Assembly (NCBI GenBank): GCA_007922195.1
Contig: ML681995.1
Location: 21,252,566-21,316,565, forward strand
DNA from: Podocnemis expansa
Lineage: Eukaryota; Chordata; Testudines; Podocnemididae
Length of the DNA: 64,000 nucleotides
Direction of reading: 5' to 3'
Part shown: positions 31,301 to 43,112 of the stretch, piece by piece
How positions within the stretch are numbered: the stretch's first letter is position 1
How the letters are laid out: each line of letters opens with the position of its first letter
Position numbers and translations under genes: made by a program
Notes under the pieces: generated by a model
The model's input: only the letters and a program-made list of their open reading frames with translations
Told to the model about the DNA's origin: nothing
The model's database searches: none

Positions 31301-33542
31301 CAGAACAGCCGGGGTAGTGTTATTCCACCAGATGGCATTCTTTATCCAGTGAAAACACTGACAGATTTTTGCCACTGTCCATTTACCATGAGGTTTTGGG
31401 TTGGTTTCTTGTTCTGTTTAACAGGAATGTTTTACTACACCAGCCCTTCCTCTATCTCTCAGCACATGTAGAAATGGTAAAAACATAAATAAAAAGACAG
31501 TTTCTATGAAACACTATTGAACTGATCTGTCAAATGGAAGGAAAAAATATAGGAGAAAACAGAAAATTCATGCTTAGAACTCCTGAAATAAAGAGGAGTG
31601 CAGTGCTAGGAAACAAATAAATACATCTGTTCCCTTTAGAAAGGAAACATTTTTTTCTAACTGCCAGTACTGCAAACTCAGCCTCACTTCTGATCATCCA
31701 AAAATCAAATTAATCCTTACCTCTAAACATCAGGTGAGATCCTTTTTGTCATACACAGCTGAAGCTGTAATGAAAAATTTTTACAGCCAGAATCTGATTA
31801 ACAATTTTGTGGATGATGCATGAGTAGAAAAGAAAATAGCATTGCTGCATTGCCTCTGGTATGTAACAGATGTTTACAAACAAAACAACAATAAAATCCA
31901 AACCCCTCCCCTTGTTTTTATCAAATAAAGTAATAAGATCGATCTCCTATCCAACACTTGTCAACTCTGTTTCCTGAAGTGCATCCTACAGGAAGTATTA
32001 TCTTCTTTTTACAAACAGGGAAACTGAGGAACAAGCGCTATCTTGCTGGGTACTTATCTGGCTCCCAGCATGTAATATGGAACCCCTCTCAGTCACTGAC
32101 TTGGTTATGTCATAACATGACTGTGAAGTAGGGAAATTTTTCTACCATTTGACAGATAGAAACAGAGATTCCGGGTAGACTGAGTGGTATCCACAAAGAT
32201 ACTTTCACAGCAAAGTCTCAGATTTAGATGCCAAAATCCAAGTTTTAGGCTTCATGGCCGTCCACAAACCTGCCACTGAACCCTGTATGGATGTAAACTC
32301 ACTCAGAACCTAAGTTTTCTTGTGTAGGCTTTTCCAAACTATGCTGCCTTCCTTTCACTTTAAATATGTTTGCACATTGCAAGGGGACCATACGTCTGTT
32401 TCTTTGATGCCAAGTGTAGTAATTCATAAAAAATCTACCTAATGAAAAAAATAGTTTGAACTTTTTTTAAATGATAGGTCAAATTCCCTGGTTCACGTTT
32501 TTCAAACTCTCCTTGGTATCCTACTTTACTTTCTCCCAAATGCAGCCTGAGATTCCAAAATCATCCCATGACTATAAGAGAAGTCACCATATGTTGTTTG
32601 GTGGTCAGGCAATAGTATAGCTGGAGTGTAACTGGCTACTCCTGGGCTATGTCCTCCATGCAGCATATACCTGAATCCCAGACTCATCTTCCATCTCCCA
32701 GGGTACACTGCCAGTGGCAGCCCCAGCAGTCACTCAGCGCTGGGTATGTCTGGCAAGCTCCGGTGTGTTCTCAGGCCAGCCGAAACTTTCAGTGGGTTCC
32801 TGCTCCAGCAATGGGGTGGAAGGAGCTGTCACCCTCAGCGGCTCCCCCGTAACTGAGCTACAGGGCTTACCTCTCTGCCCCAGTCCTCTGCTTCTGACGG
32901 GGGGGTGGGGGGGAGGAGACATGACTTTCCTGGTTCCACCCAACAGGAAGTATCTGTGCCTCCCTTGCTGTCAGTCACTGAACTCCATGTAGGTTGGCAC
33001 CCCAGGAATATCATGTTAGTTCTTTCATTTCAAAGATCAAATTGAAGGTCAGTGGAAACTATCCAATGGTCAGTTGGCTTCACGTCAGAAAACTCTCTGT
33101 TGGTTTCAACACAGGTTTGCTCAAGGAATTTGTGAAACCAAATGGATACTTTGGTGAAGCTGGGCTGAGTTTTCAATTCTAACAAAACAAACCCAGGCAA
33201 ACTTTGCACTGATTCATGTTTTGCAACAGATCTTTTACACCACTCATATTATACCATCAGTCACACCTATGCAACCTCTTTATCTTTGGATGTTGTGTTC
33301 TTCCCTACTATTCTGTTGTTGACACATGAGCCAAATAGAATCCAGCTCACTCTCCCATAGCTGTGTTGATTCTGCAGTGTTATCAATCAGGAATAAACAA
33401 GAGAAAAAAAAGTCAGCAAAATTAGAAGATCTGACTCCAAATAGAAATGGAGAGCATACCAGTTGAGCAAGAGGGTACCATTTTGCATTATACCTTTTAT
33501 AGAGTAGAACTACATTTGGAGATCATAAATTGTTTTGTAATA
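28344..33542. other. Long stretch without recognised genes
   Basis: About 5 kb with no coding region I can support. A decayed hairpin repeat lies at 30285-30335. Frames at 28449-28796, 29416-29670, 31214-31471 and 32714-32992 lack recognisable domains. The segment at 29340-29690 is GC-richer and may be an unassigned repeat. Confidence 0.5.
30285..30335. repeat. Amniote hairpin repeat remnant
   Basis: The string ctgttgactgcagtgggagc followed by aggatctggccc matches one arm and the tail of the gaagtcaatgg hairpin repeats. Confidence 0.45.
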
Positions 33543-34382
33543 TTTTATTTCAGAACAAATGCACTGGAAAATATTTTTAAACAACTGGATTGGCAGACTG
33601 GCATCAAGGTAGATGGTGAATATCTGATGCATCTGTTATTTGCTGATGACTCTGTTCCTTTTGCATATAGTGTGCAAGAACTGCAAGATAAAATGCAGTA
33701 GCCGCAAGAAGAATCCAGAAAAGTTGGCCTTGAAATGAATGTTGCCAAAACAAGATGGATGTGGAATAAATGCTGCAATGATGGGTGCATATTTCTCAGT
33801 GATAGGGAGGTTGAACAGGTCGATGAGTATGTATACCTTGGCCACGTTCTAGCCTGTTCTGGTGCCATGAATGAGGAGATGTTGAAAAGAAGGGAGGCGA
33901 GGTGGGCTGTTTTCAATTGGCTGAAAACTGTGGTGCTTGATGGTGATCTGCCTATGCAACTAAGAGATGAATTATTTCATTCCATGGTTTTGTCATCTAT
34001 GTTGTATGCAGCAGAGTGTTGGGCCACTACCAAAGGTGATGAAGAAAAGATGGCCATAGCCCAGCGAGCTATGAAGACAAGAACGTGTGGAATTTCCCTC
34101 AGAGATCATGTAACAAGCTATGAACTGTGTCAATGGATGAAGGTGAAAGATGTCATTGAATCCATGTATGAAGCCAAAAAACGATGGAACGGGCATGTTG
34201 CCCACCTTTGTGACAACAGATGGACATCTCGGCTTACTCACTGGATCCCTTATGATTGTAAATGGCCTCTTGGTCGAGCGCGAATGAGATGGGCAGACCC
34301 AATGGTTAAAGTTCTCGGGCAGAGATGGAAGCAGGTTGCTCAGGACAGACACCAGTTGCAAGAGATCAATTTGCGATTATGA
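33543..34382 (+). pseudogene. RTE-like LINE reverse transcriptase, C-terminal part
   Basis: About 280 codons in a single frame, broken once by TAG at 33699-33701, then ending at TGA 34380-34382. Product type: the polymerase of a non-LTR retrotransposon. Visible motifs are the catalytic Phe-Ala-Asp-Asp at 33639-33650, a YVYLGHVL thumb segment, a YAAECWA segment, and the C-terminal pattern WNGHVAH...DNRWTSRLTHW...GRARMRWAD...WKQVAQDRHQ. That C-terminal pattern is typical of RTE-type endonuclease/reverse transcriptases. The upstream fingers and the endonuclease domain are missing, so the copy is 5'-truncated near 33543. Open-frame retention is unusual for the window and suggests a relatively recent insertion. 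Clade assignment is from recalled motifs. Confidence 0.8.
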
Positions 34383-34450
34383 TGTACTTTTAGCAAGGAT
34401 GCTGTATATCAACAACAGGTTGGATACAGGTGATACAGGTGACAGGTTCT
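34383..34450 (+). mobile_element. 3' tail of the RTE-like LINE
   Basis: Short 3' UTR ending in a tandem gatacaggt repeat (gatacaggtgatacaggtg, then acaggt) at about 34424-34447. Short tandem-repeat tails are characteristic of RTE-clade elements, in contrast to the poly-A or octamer tails of other LINEs. Confidence 0.6.
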
Positions 34451-35664
34451 TTCATTGCCCCTCTGCATGCTGTTTTTTTCCACAGTGCAGAGGGTTAAAG
34501 GACAGTCTTTCATGTATGGAGATGAGTTCTTTCATTTAAGTCATATGTGCCATAGACATGGGCCAAAGTTACCAAGTTCAGAGCTGGATCTGAAAGTTCA
34601 GGGGCGTTTGCACCAGAGGTTTTGGTATCACAGAGTCTTCTAGGATGAGGAAAAGATGGGCTGCACATTTGAGTTCTGAAAATTTTGTGCAGGGAACATC
34701 ACACCTCCAGGTAACTTGTAAAATATCCCAATCTTTTTCTTTTGGTTAAAAACTTTTTAAGTCTTATGATTTCTTTAAAAAAAAAAAGTTTTTCTTCTAA
34801 TTACAAATCTCTAGTGACCAAAATCCTTCCCAGATAACTGTTGTTTGTTACTTCTCCCTCTCTTAGCTACTACTAAAATGAATCAGAGCTCCCATCTCAA
34901 TGCCTGAAGAGACAGGAACATTTAATTTTAAACAATTTCCTTTTCATTTCTTTCAGTGCCTTTTGCTAAATAAAACATGATGGAACACAACCTCAATTTG
35001 CATTTATGCTAAAATGGGAGCAGAACAATCAATATCAACAGTAGCATAATGCTGCCCACAGATGAATAGCAGAAAAGAGTGCAAACTACATTGGCAGTCT
35101 CTCCAGCACAGTGAGTCAGCCAGTTAGTGCGCAACAGCTTAGATCCATCTATTTATCTACTGTTGTTGTAGTGCAGCTCCTTTCAATTATTGCTAAAAGG
35201 AAACGAGAAGCAACTTGCCTTCTTTCCCAGTACGTAGGATGGAGGGTGAGGATGGGAGAGCAAGAGAGATTAATTTGTTTAAAGAATTGCTTTTTGTATT
35301 TGATTGGGCAAAGCACCACCAGGAGCCACAGAGGACATTGATGAGGTCCAGGTGAGACCGCACTATTCAGCACCCAACTGGACCAGCCTAGAGGGGTCAA
35401 CTTTTCACTGAGAGATACCTTCCATGGTCACTAAGTCCCTTGCAGGCTGCTAAGCGTGTGACATTATCTCTTTTTCAATTGGGACTCTGGATATTACTTT
35501 GCCTGATGCTGTTTGCATCAGCTTTTCCCCAGCCTCCTTTCCTTTAGTGTCTCTCCCCCTCCATTCCAAGACTTGCTGTCTGATTTCTACTTACCTCACT
35601 CTCCTATTCATTTGCTTCTTTTAATTCATCCTTTCCTGAATTCCTCACTCACCCCTTGAATAAA
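34451..35664. other. No gene seen
   Basis: Unassigned AT-rich sequence. Frames at 35111-35341 and 35149-35400 overlap on opposite strands and have no recognisable domain. Confidence 0.45.
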
Positions 35665-35770
35665 TTACCTACTGTGAAAGCTCTTTGGGATAGGGGCAGT
35701 CTTCTTGAAATGTTTGTGCAGTGCTTAACAGTAGTGGAACCTGGATCATGACTGAAGCTCCGAGAAGTAA
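35665..35770 (+). repeat. MIR-like repeat tail
   Basis: gaaagctctttgggatagggg, then gtgcagtgcttaacagtagtg and tcatgactgaagctccgaga: the same tail module as the MIR-like SINE at 1965. Confidence 0.5.
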
Positions 35771-35872
35771 GATCAACTGCTTTAAGGCAGCCGTCTTTAG
35801 TGGTTCACATCTCTATATCCAATACATTTAGAATCATAGTCATTGCTTTTCTACCACTGAGCAGGCCTCACC

Positions 35873-36380
35873 GGCTATGTCTACACTGGGAAGCTATTTT
35901 AAGTCAACTTAACAAGGTTGCCTTTAAGTTGACTTAAAGTCAACCTTGTTAAGTCGACTTAGGGGTATGTCGACACTAGTAGACATACCCCGTGCCTGGG
36001 CTTGGGCACTACCTCCTGCCCCACCCAGGGTGCAACCTGGCTCTGGGGCTCTGATCCAGTCCCAGGGGTCTGATCCAGCTCTTGCCACCACCACGAAGTG
36101 GCTGGGAGCCAGATCCAGCCCCCAGTTGCTTACTACAAGCAGCAAGGGGCTTGGACCCAGCCCCAGCTGCTTGTGGCAAGTAGTGCAGAGCCAGATCCAG
36201 CTCTGAGCCACCCGTTGCAGGTGTTGGAGGCTCGGCATTGGCTTGTGCCACCTGTGGCAACTGGTGCGGAGTCCAGCATGTACTTAAGTAGACTTAATAA
36301 ATTCTAAATTTGGCCCTGGAGCTGCTTACGTTGACTTAAGCCAGGTTAAGTCGATTTAAACCTCCGGTGTAGACATAGCC
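35873..36380. mobile_element. Inverted-repeat DNA transposon with GC-rich core (508 bp, AAGTCGACTT type)
   Basis: Starts GGCTATGTCTACACTGGG and ends CCGGTGTAGACATAGCC. Flanks are ACC and ACT, one mismatch from a 3-bp duplication. The arms use aagtcaacttaa and aagtcgactta palindromes, as in the element at 25778. The centre (36000-36270) is a GC-rich array of ccagatccagc and gcttgtggcaag blocks. A perfect palindrome of terminus sequence sits at 35963-35992. Confidence 0.75.
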
Positions 36381-37281
36381 ACTGAGATTAGAATCAGGCC
36401 TTCTGTGTGCTCAGGTGTCCTCATGGATGAAGTAATATATATGAGTGACACTGTGAGATAATAATTATCAGTATTTGTTCTTCAGATGTAAATGCCATTG
36501 CCCAGGACTGCAGTGTAAATTTTAGGTAACTCCACTAACATCAACAGAGTTTTTCCGAAAACAGAATTCTGTCTTTTATGTTGGCAGTTTTAGGGTTTTG
36601 AATGCTAAGCAGGCCCTCTTCGTGGTGTAAAATATTTGGTCTGCCAAGAATTCCTGGAAAAACTACAGGCCTTTATCTTTAGGCTTTGTACACCTAGAAG
36701 AGGGCAGCTGGTCATGGCTACCTCTCCATATATTACAGCAAGTAGTTGTTCCTACCCTACCCAGAGTCCCCAGAGCCCAGGAATCAGCAACTGCTATTAT
36801 AAAACAGCCATTACCTCAGGTGCCCGTGAGGACATGAGTCTCAGGTTGACCAGTGGCTTGTCACTATCCAGGAAATGCACAGAATTACCATATCCTCACT
36901 TGAGCTCAGCTGTTATACATCAGGGCAGGCCTCTGAGCTCTGCGCACCAGTTGAAAGTTTTCCCCATATCTGTGAGTGCACAGCCTTCTTTTCCACACAC
37001 AATGCCTATGTGAGGACTGAGCCGGCTATTGTCTTCTTCAGCTTCCGTACCTGTACTGAGTGTAAGCCCACACGGAGAGCGGGGCCTTATTACCAACTGT
37101 ACTCTGTTGAACAGTCTTGACTGCTTGAATTAACACTGCCCTGGGAGTTCCTTGCAGCTAGTACATAGATATTGGTCCTAATGAAAGCAGCACGGAGAGA
37201 AGAACTGACACAAAGGCAGCAAGCATCATCTTATGTTAATAACAATGGTGAGTGATTAAAAGCCAGCGCAGTACACAGACA
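36381..37281. other. No gene seen
   Basis: Open frames at 36636-37013 and 36875-37120 have no recognisable domain or exon structure. Confidence 0.45.
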
Positions 37282-37289
37282 GCCTCATG

Positions 37290-37806
37290 CAGGGCTGGCT
37301 CAAGGGGCTGTGGCAATCCGAGTCGGCTTTTGCTTTGGCGTCCCCCCTCCATCACCAGCCGCAGGGAACCTGGCTTCTGCTCTGGGCTGGCTCGCCCCGT
37401 CCCTAGGTAGGGGAGCAGCCAGGCAAGGGGTGGAGCAGGCCAGCCCAGGGGCCAGACTCTGCTCTCCTGCCCCTCTCCTCTGCTGGCTGTTCCTCCCTAG
37501 GGGTGGGGAAGGGTGGCCCAGAGGTGGGGTGAGAGAGTGGAGGCTGCCCCATGGGCTGGCTAATCTGCCCCAGGAGCAGGGTGGGCTCTGCTCTCCCGCC
37601 CTGCCTGTGGGCTGGCCATCCCCACACCTAGGGAGGAACAGCCAGCTCATGGGAGGGGCGAGAGAGCAAAACCCGGCATCTTGGCTGTTCAGCTCCACCT
37701 CTGGACTGGCTGTGCCCGCTCTGAGGGCAGGACAAGCTGGTCCAGAGCAGGGCTGCCATGTCCCGAAGCAGTGCCCTGAGCCAGTGCCTCACTGGTGCCA
37801 GCCCTG
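37290..37806. mobile_element. GC-rich hAT-type element, copy 2 (517 bp)
   Basis: Ends CAGGGCTGGC and GCCAGCCCTG form a terminal inverted repeat. The flanks are a perfect 8-bp duplication GCCTCATG (37282-37289 and 37807-37814), diagnostic of hAT insertion. The GC-rich interior is shared with 15976-16482. Long frames on both strands (for example 37310-37849) reflect composition. No transposase. Confidence 0.92.
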
Positions 37807-38249
37807 GCCTCATGCACCTCCTTCATCTGGAGATACTGAAGGTCTGTGAAGTGCTAAGTTCATTTGGTATGGAAATAAGAGTTTAGGACATCCTTATTTC
37901 CTAGTGGAGGGTCATTTTGTTATTAACTCAGGTCCTGAGAGCTGTAACAGCTGTTCCCCCTGCAGTTCTAATAGCAACTTTGCTCATGGCTCAGAGATGG
38001 AAAGGCTAAACAAAAGTGTTCTGAAGTTATCATTCCCCCCATAAAGCACTGCTTATTACCATGGCTTTTCTCCCCTGGATTCTCTTCATCTGACGCAGAA
38101 GATTTGATTGCCCACTGAGATGAAACAAATGGAACCAAAACAATTCCTGCAGGCCATGCAAATCATCAAGCTGCTTCTGGGCAATGGCACCAGCCAATTT
38201 TTCTTTTAACTCTTGAATCTTAAAACTGTTGCCAGTCAGAGGAACAGGA

Positions 38250-38482
38250 AGGAGATTCAAAAAAGAATAAGATAAGTTCATGGAGGATAGGTCCATCAAT
38301 GACTAGTAGCCAGGAGCTGCTGTTTGCAAAAGTCTGGGAATGGCTGATCGGATGGATCACTGGATGATTACCTGGTCTGTTCATTCCCTGTGACACACCT
38401 GGCATTGACCACTGTCAGAAGAGAGGATACTGGGTTAGATGGACCAGTGGTCTCAGCCAGTGTGACTGTTCTTATGTTAAAT
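38250..38482 (+). mobile_element. CR1 LINE 3' end (ttcttatgtt subtype)
   Basis: Contains ggataggtccatcaatgact, cacacctggcattgaccact, gaggatactgggttagatgg and ends tgactgttcttatgtta. This is a different CR1 3'-end subtype from the gattctatg copies in the window. Confidence 0.9.
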
Positions 38483-40432
38483 GAAAGTCGGTGTGATTAC
38501 CATGGTGTTACAAGAAGCCTGGCATTTGAATGCATCACTCAAACAAACCGAGGTTTGCAGTCCTGATTTTTAAGAACGTGTGGATTTAGTTGAGGTAAAT
38601 GGCAACACTATTTGAAGATATGCAAATTAGATCATGTAATAATTTACATAATATGGTTTTGGGTCAAATTCCTTGGTGAAGGTGCTGGTCAGATGTGCAG
38701 GAACTGGGGTGAATGGGGAATCCAGAGCTGTTACAAATATTCCCTGCATGAGCCATTTGGGAATTCAGTCTTATCTTGTGCAATGGGACAGCTGTCCTTC
38801 CAATGCCAAGGAAGCATCTACACCTGTGGTGGAGTGGCCATGTTTGCCTGTGAGTGGCTGTTTTAGGTGTTTTATTGATTATGTATCTCCAAGGCCCTGC
38901 AGGGTGCATGGAGAGCCTCTTGTATTATATCCTAGTATTAGCTGGTGGCAACTAGAGTCCAACTTCTTTTCTTTTCTTTTCTTAAAAAAAAAAGCAGCTT
39001 GTAACAAGACAAAAGCAGTGAGTTTAGACTCTGTATCCTTCCATTCTAAAGCAAAATATTTCCCAATACGCTGACCAAGGAGAAAAGCATAACAATTGTT
39101 AAAAACACCTTTTCTTTTCTAATTTGAGTACACATTTTTGCCTCTGAATTTTCCACTTCCCTGAGATTTTGTGACAGTTTTCTATACTATTTGGTCCTTC
39201 TCTCGTCCCTCAGAAATCTTGTGGCTCTGTCTGCTACTGACACAGGAGCGCTCTTTAAAAAAAAATCATTTTATACAAGTGTGTAATGTATCAACAGCTG
39301 GCACTTAACAATATGGAGCATTAGTAGTCCCAGGTTCTGTACGGCCAAAAGGATGACTTGTTGTATACATCAGTGGCTTAATATTGTACTGTTTTTAGTT
39401 TAATTTTTGACAAGGAGAAAGGACTGGAAGACTACAAAGTCATGTGAAAGAAATGCTTGTGCTTGCCACTTGATGGGATGGAGAAGGAAGTTTTACTTTG
39501 ACACATTTTGCTCCTCCAGGGTCCCCACCACCTTTCTTCCTCTTTTCACAGGTTGCTTTCAGTATTTAATTCCTCATTCTGACCCCCATTGAACATAGTG
39601 GATGTTATGGTTTTGGTTTCATTTCAGTGGTGAATGTTCTTCCCGTTAATGTTGACTTATTTTTGCAAACTATTTAAACAGATGTGGCAATAATTAAAAA
39701 TACTTATGGAAGATGATTTTGCAGAGCAGATTAAAATTGAATACAGACACTGAACAGCAGAAAACAAAATTCAAAGATCTGGAGCACTACTCGTGTAGTC
39801 ATCATTCATCAGCAAGGGAAGACCACGCTAGCTTAGCGGGACCGCCTCAAGTTAAATGATAGGGCACCACTGTAATGTTCAATAGGAAGGCTAGAGCCAA
39901 GTTGTTAAGGTGTTAAACAGAAAACACTAAACCGTACAACCATCTACTCAGTGCATATGTTCAGGCTTCTTTAAATATCCAGTTCACATTGGGCATGCTT
40001 AGAGGTGTAACACAAGGAGTAGCAGCAAAGGGGCTGACTTGTCATTGATTTGCACCATGTACAATTATTTATGCTAGTATAAAACAAGTATAAAACACTG
40101 CTGTTCCAAATGGGTAGCATGTTACACTCTCTTGCACTGATGGAAACAGCTACTCAAGGTACAGAGCAAGGGTGAATCTGGCCCTTAATCCACGCTAACA
40201 CTACATCACTTTGCTAGCATTGACATACACATAATTGATATCTGGTCTTATAATCATGGGCTCACATTTTACACTATGGATCATTTTTTGTTCCCTTAGC
40301 ATTTACTGCAGTTACTTGGTATGTTTTCAGATAAAACCAGTGACATTGACGTTCACTGCTAGATATGATTCAGGAACTACTATGCTAGTTATAGTCTAGG
40401 AAGTGTGACTTTTAACTGCAGCATGCTTGTCT

Positions 40433-40492
40433 AATCCAAAGCCCACTGAAATCAATGGGAGTCTCACTATTGATTTTCGTGGGTTTTGCAGG
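40433..40492. repeat. Amniote hairpin repeat
   Basis: ccaaagcccactgaaatcaa pairs with ttgattttcgtgggttttg around a ggagtctcacta centre. Confidence 0.55.
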
Positions 40493-40999
40493 AGGCTCTC
40501 AGTGAATTTAGAACTGGTTGTAGAAAGATAATACATTTACTTTCACTCAGATGTCGTCTTAAGCAAGAAGAGTTTTCTATAAGGCAGTAATCAAGGATTG
40601 CAAAACTATTACCAATCCATTACTTTTATTGGCTTCTCTTTGTTAACCAGCAAATTTTCTGTTACAATAATTTTCATTCAGCCTGATGTGTTGGAACTCT
40701 TTATTATTCTAAAACTAACTCTAAGTAAAATATTCCAGAATGTACAGCAGTAGATTTCTTGCACATTTTCTGAATTAAAAGCAATTGCTTTTAGAGACTG
40801 AAGACAAATTCATTTCATATATATTCTAATTGGGTTATGTTGGCTCAACAATGGAACACCGTGCATATTTCTATTCCATTCAAGTTTTATGCTTTATCCA
40901 GGTTAAGATTTACATCTGTCATATCCCACTAATACAATAGAGCAAGACAGCAGATTAAAATGTCCCAGAAGGCATTGTGCTTTACTGCTTTGAAGAAAG

Positions 41000-41090
41000 A
41001 GGGCCAGAAGGTCAACTAGTGTAAATCAGCGGGGTTATGCAGGAGTCAATGGCAGTACCCCGAATTTACAGCAGCTGGGGGTCACAACCC
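41000..41090. repeat. Amniote hairpin repeat
   Basis: gtgtaaatcagcggggttat, centre aggagtcaatggcagta, right arm gaatttacagcagctggggg. Imperfect inverted repeat. Confidence 0.5.
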
Positions 41091-41274
41091 CATTTGGAAA
41101 TTGAGGCACGAGGCCTGATTCTGTGCTGCCCTGAATCTCCTGTAGTTGTTAATATCAGTGAAAAGGAAATACAAAGTAAGTGAAAGATGTTTCTGTTGTG
41201 CCTTGGTAAGATTTTATGCTGTCTTTACACTGGTGTAACTGACTGCACTATGTGCAAAGAAACAGTCAAATCAT

Positions 41275-41475
41275 GTGGGTCCCATTTTAGCTTTGCCAGG
41301 AACTTGCTGTGTGACCTTGGTCATGTCCTCCTTGTTGCCCATCAGTAAAAAAGGGATAGTAATAGCTAAAACAAGTAGCTAGTGGGATCCTGTGACTGGA
41401 AAACTTAATCTTTTAATGTCTATAAATTGCTTTGAGAGAATGAGATGGAAGCTCCCCTAGAAGAGCTGTTTATAA
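41275..41475 (+). repeat. MIR-like SINE
   Basis: ccaggaacttgctgtgtgac, cttggtcatgtcctcc, catcagtaaaaaagggatag, then ttgctttgagagaatgagat and tgtttataaatattattttc: a nearly full MIR layout from its core to its tail. Confidence 0.8.
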
Positions 41476-42921
41476 ATATTATTTTCGTTTGTTCACCAAG
41501 GAATTGCAAAGCTCCTTACTTGCATTTCCTTTTCAAAATGGTTAACTCTTACTAACACACAGAAAGGAATGACCAAGAAGTACTTAGAGAAGGACACAGT
41601 AATCTCTGTGATCCATTTCCAGAAATCAATATCCTTTATAGTCTTCAAAAGTTTAAGCTTGTCTACAAACATGGGAGGGAACTAGATTCAAACTTTAAAA
41701 CACTGACCACCCCATAAACTTTTAGCCAATACAGAAGTAGTAGATCAGGTGATTCATTTTTTAGCCCAGGCATATAAAAAACACAGAAATAATTAACTCT
41801 TTAGTGTCTTTCCTTTGAATATTGTGCAGTGTGAGCACTTTATCATTCAGGTAGCCCAGACTGCCTCTGATTGCACTGTAGATCCACAACAGCCATAGAT
41901 TGTTACACAGTGCTGTTGCAGTGACAAAAGTCAGTGAAAATATTGCTGAGAATTTCATGCTGACAGTTTAGAATCAGGATTAAGCATTTCCTTTTGCTTG
42001 GACTTGTCAGGAACATGGAAATAAAAGGGGAGACGAGTGCTGGAGTTCCTAACTCGTGTTGTCATTCACTGTTCATTTCTATGCCCATCCTAAGCCTTCT
42101 TGCTGTCTCTTCAGAACTTGTGACTGAGTGTGAGGCAGAAGGAACAGACAATGGAGCCCATGTCAGGTGGTGCAGAAGATCTATGGTACGTAAGGTGAAG
42201 GAGTCACTCACTGATTTGGTTAACATGGTGTCAAGCCTCTTGATGTTGCTGGAATCTTCACCAAGCTAGGACTGGTTGGAATTTATTTTTTGGTGGTGGC
42301 AGAATTTCTTAAAGCTTTTCAGATCTGAAAACAATTACAGGAAGTGGAAGTCTGCTCCATATCAGGTGCTGCTTCTTTAAAATAATCTGGCCATAAATGC
42401 CAGAACAGAAACTTCTGGTGCTGAGCTTTCCTGAAAGCCTAACCCTAACTGTGAGCACTTAGGTCTGCAAAATCCAGTCCTGAGCCCCTTAGAAGAGCAT
42501 GGGTACCTTTACAGATTCTGAAATGGCAGGTTACATACTAATAAAGGGTACCTGGTGCATCACTGAGGGAGAGTATCTTATTTTCTTTCCTGGGAAGACA
42601 TCTAGCCTGATAGCAAGATCATTTTTGCATTTGAAGACCTGTATTTAAATATTCAAGTTCTAAAATAATTCTGAACCTGTTAATATTAGACCTTAGAAAT
42701 CGCATATATGCTGATGCACAGGAAGAGGTTCCCATTAATTGAGTTTGTCATTTATCAGGAAGATAACCTGTAAGTACCAGACTAATTCAGTCATTCTGGC
42801 TTGTGCCATGGGAAAATGAGCAAGTAAATTGAAAATAAAATGTCTGCCATACACCAATAAAGGAAAAGCTTGCAATAATGATGACTCATATTTCATACTC
42901 ACTATAGATTTTGATCTGTTA
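41476..42921. other. No gene seen
   Basis: Unassigned. The string aagcttgtctacaaacatgg near 41656 resembles a transposon terminus but has no partner. The frame at 41994-42269 has no recognised similarity. Confidence 0.4.
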
Positions 42922-43112
42922 TAGTGGTATAAATCCAGAAAGAGTCCAGTGAAGTTAAGGGAATTATTCAGGATTTACATTGGAGTAACTGATACACTGT
43001 ATATGGGCCAGGTCCCCTTGTCTTTACTTAGGCAGTATTACCGCTGACATCAAAGTGTGGGCTTCCCTTCAGGTAGACTTGAATGGGAATTTTGCCTGAG
43101 TAATTAGGACAC
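42922..43112. repeat. Two adjacent amniote hairpin repeats
   Basis: First: gtggtataaatccagaaaga with ttattcaggatttacattgg around agtccagtgaagtt. Second: cttaggcagtattaccgctg with gaatgggaattttgcctgag (43020-43112). Both are imperfect hairpins centred on a caatgg-type segment. Confidence 0.55.

Larger units (their letters stand above)
38483..41274. other. No gene seen; two hairpin repeats
   Basis: Unassigned sequence apart from hairpin repeats at 40433-40492 and 41000-41090. The open frame at 38673-39074 (133 codons) has no domain I recognise. Confidence 0.45.

Noticed and set aside
39800..39870. Possible tRNA-like segment (cacgctagcttagcgggacc)
   Set aside because: No cloverleaf with proper A and B boxes and acceptor pairing could be built from it.
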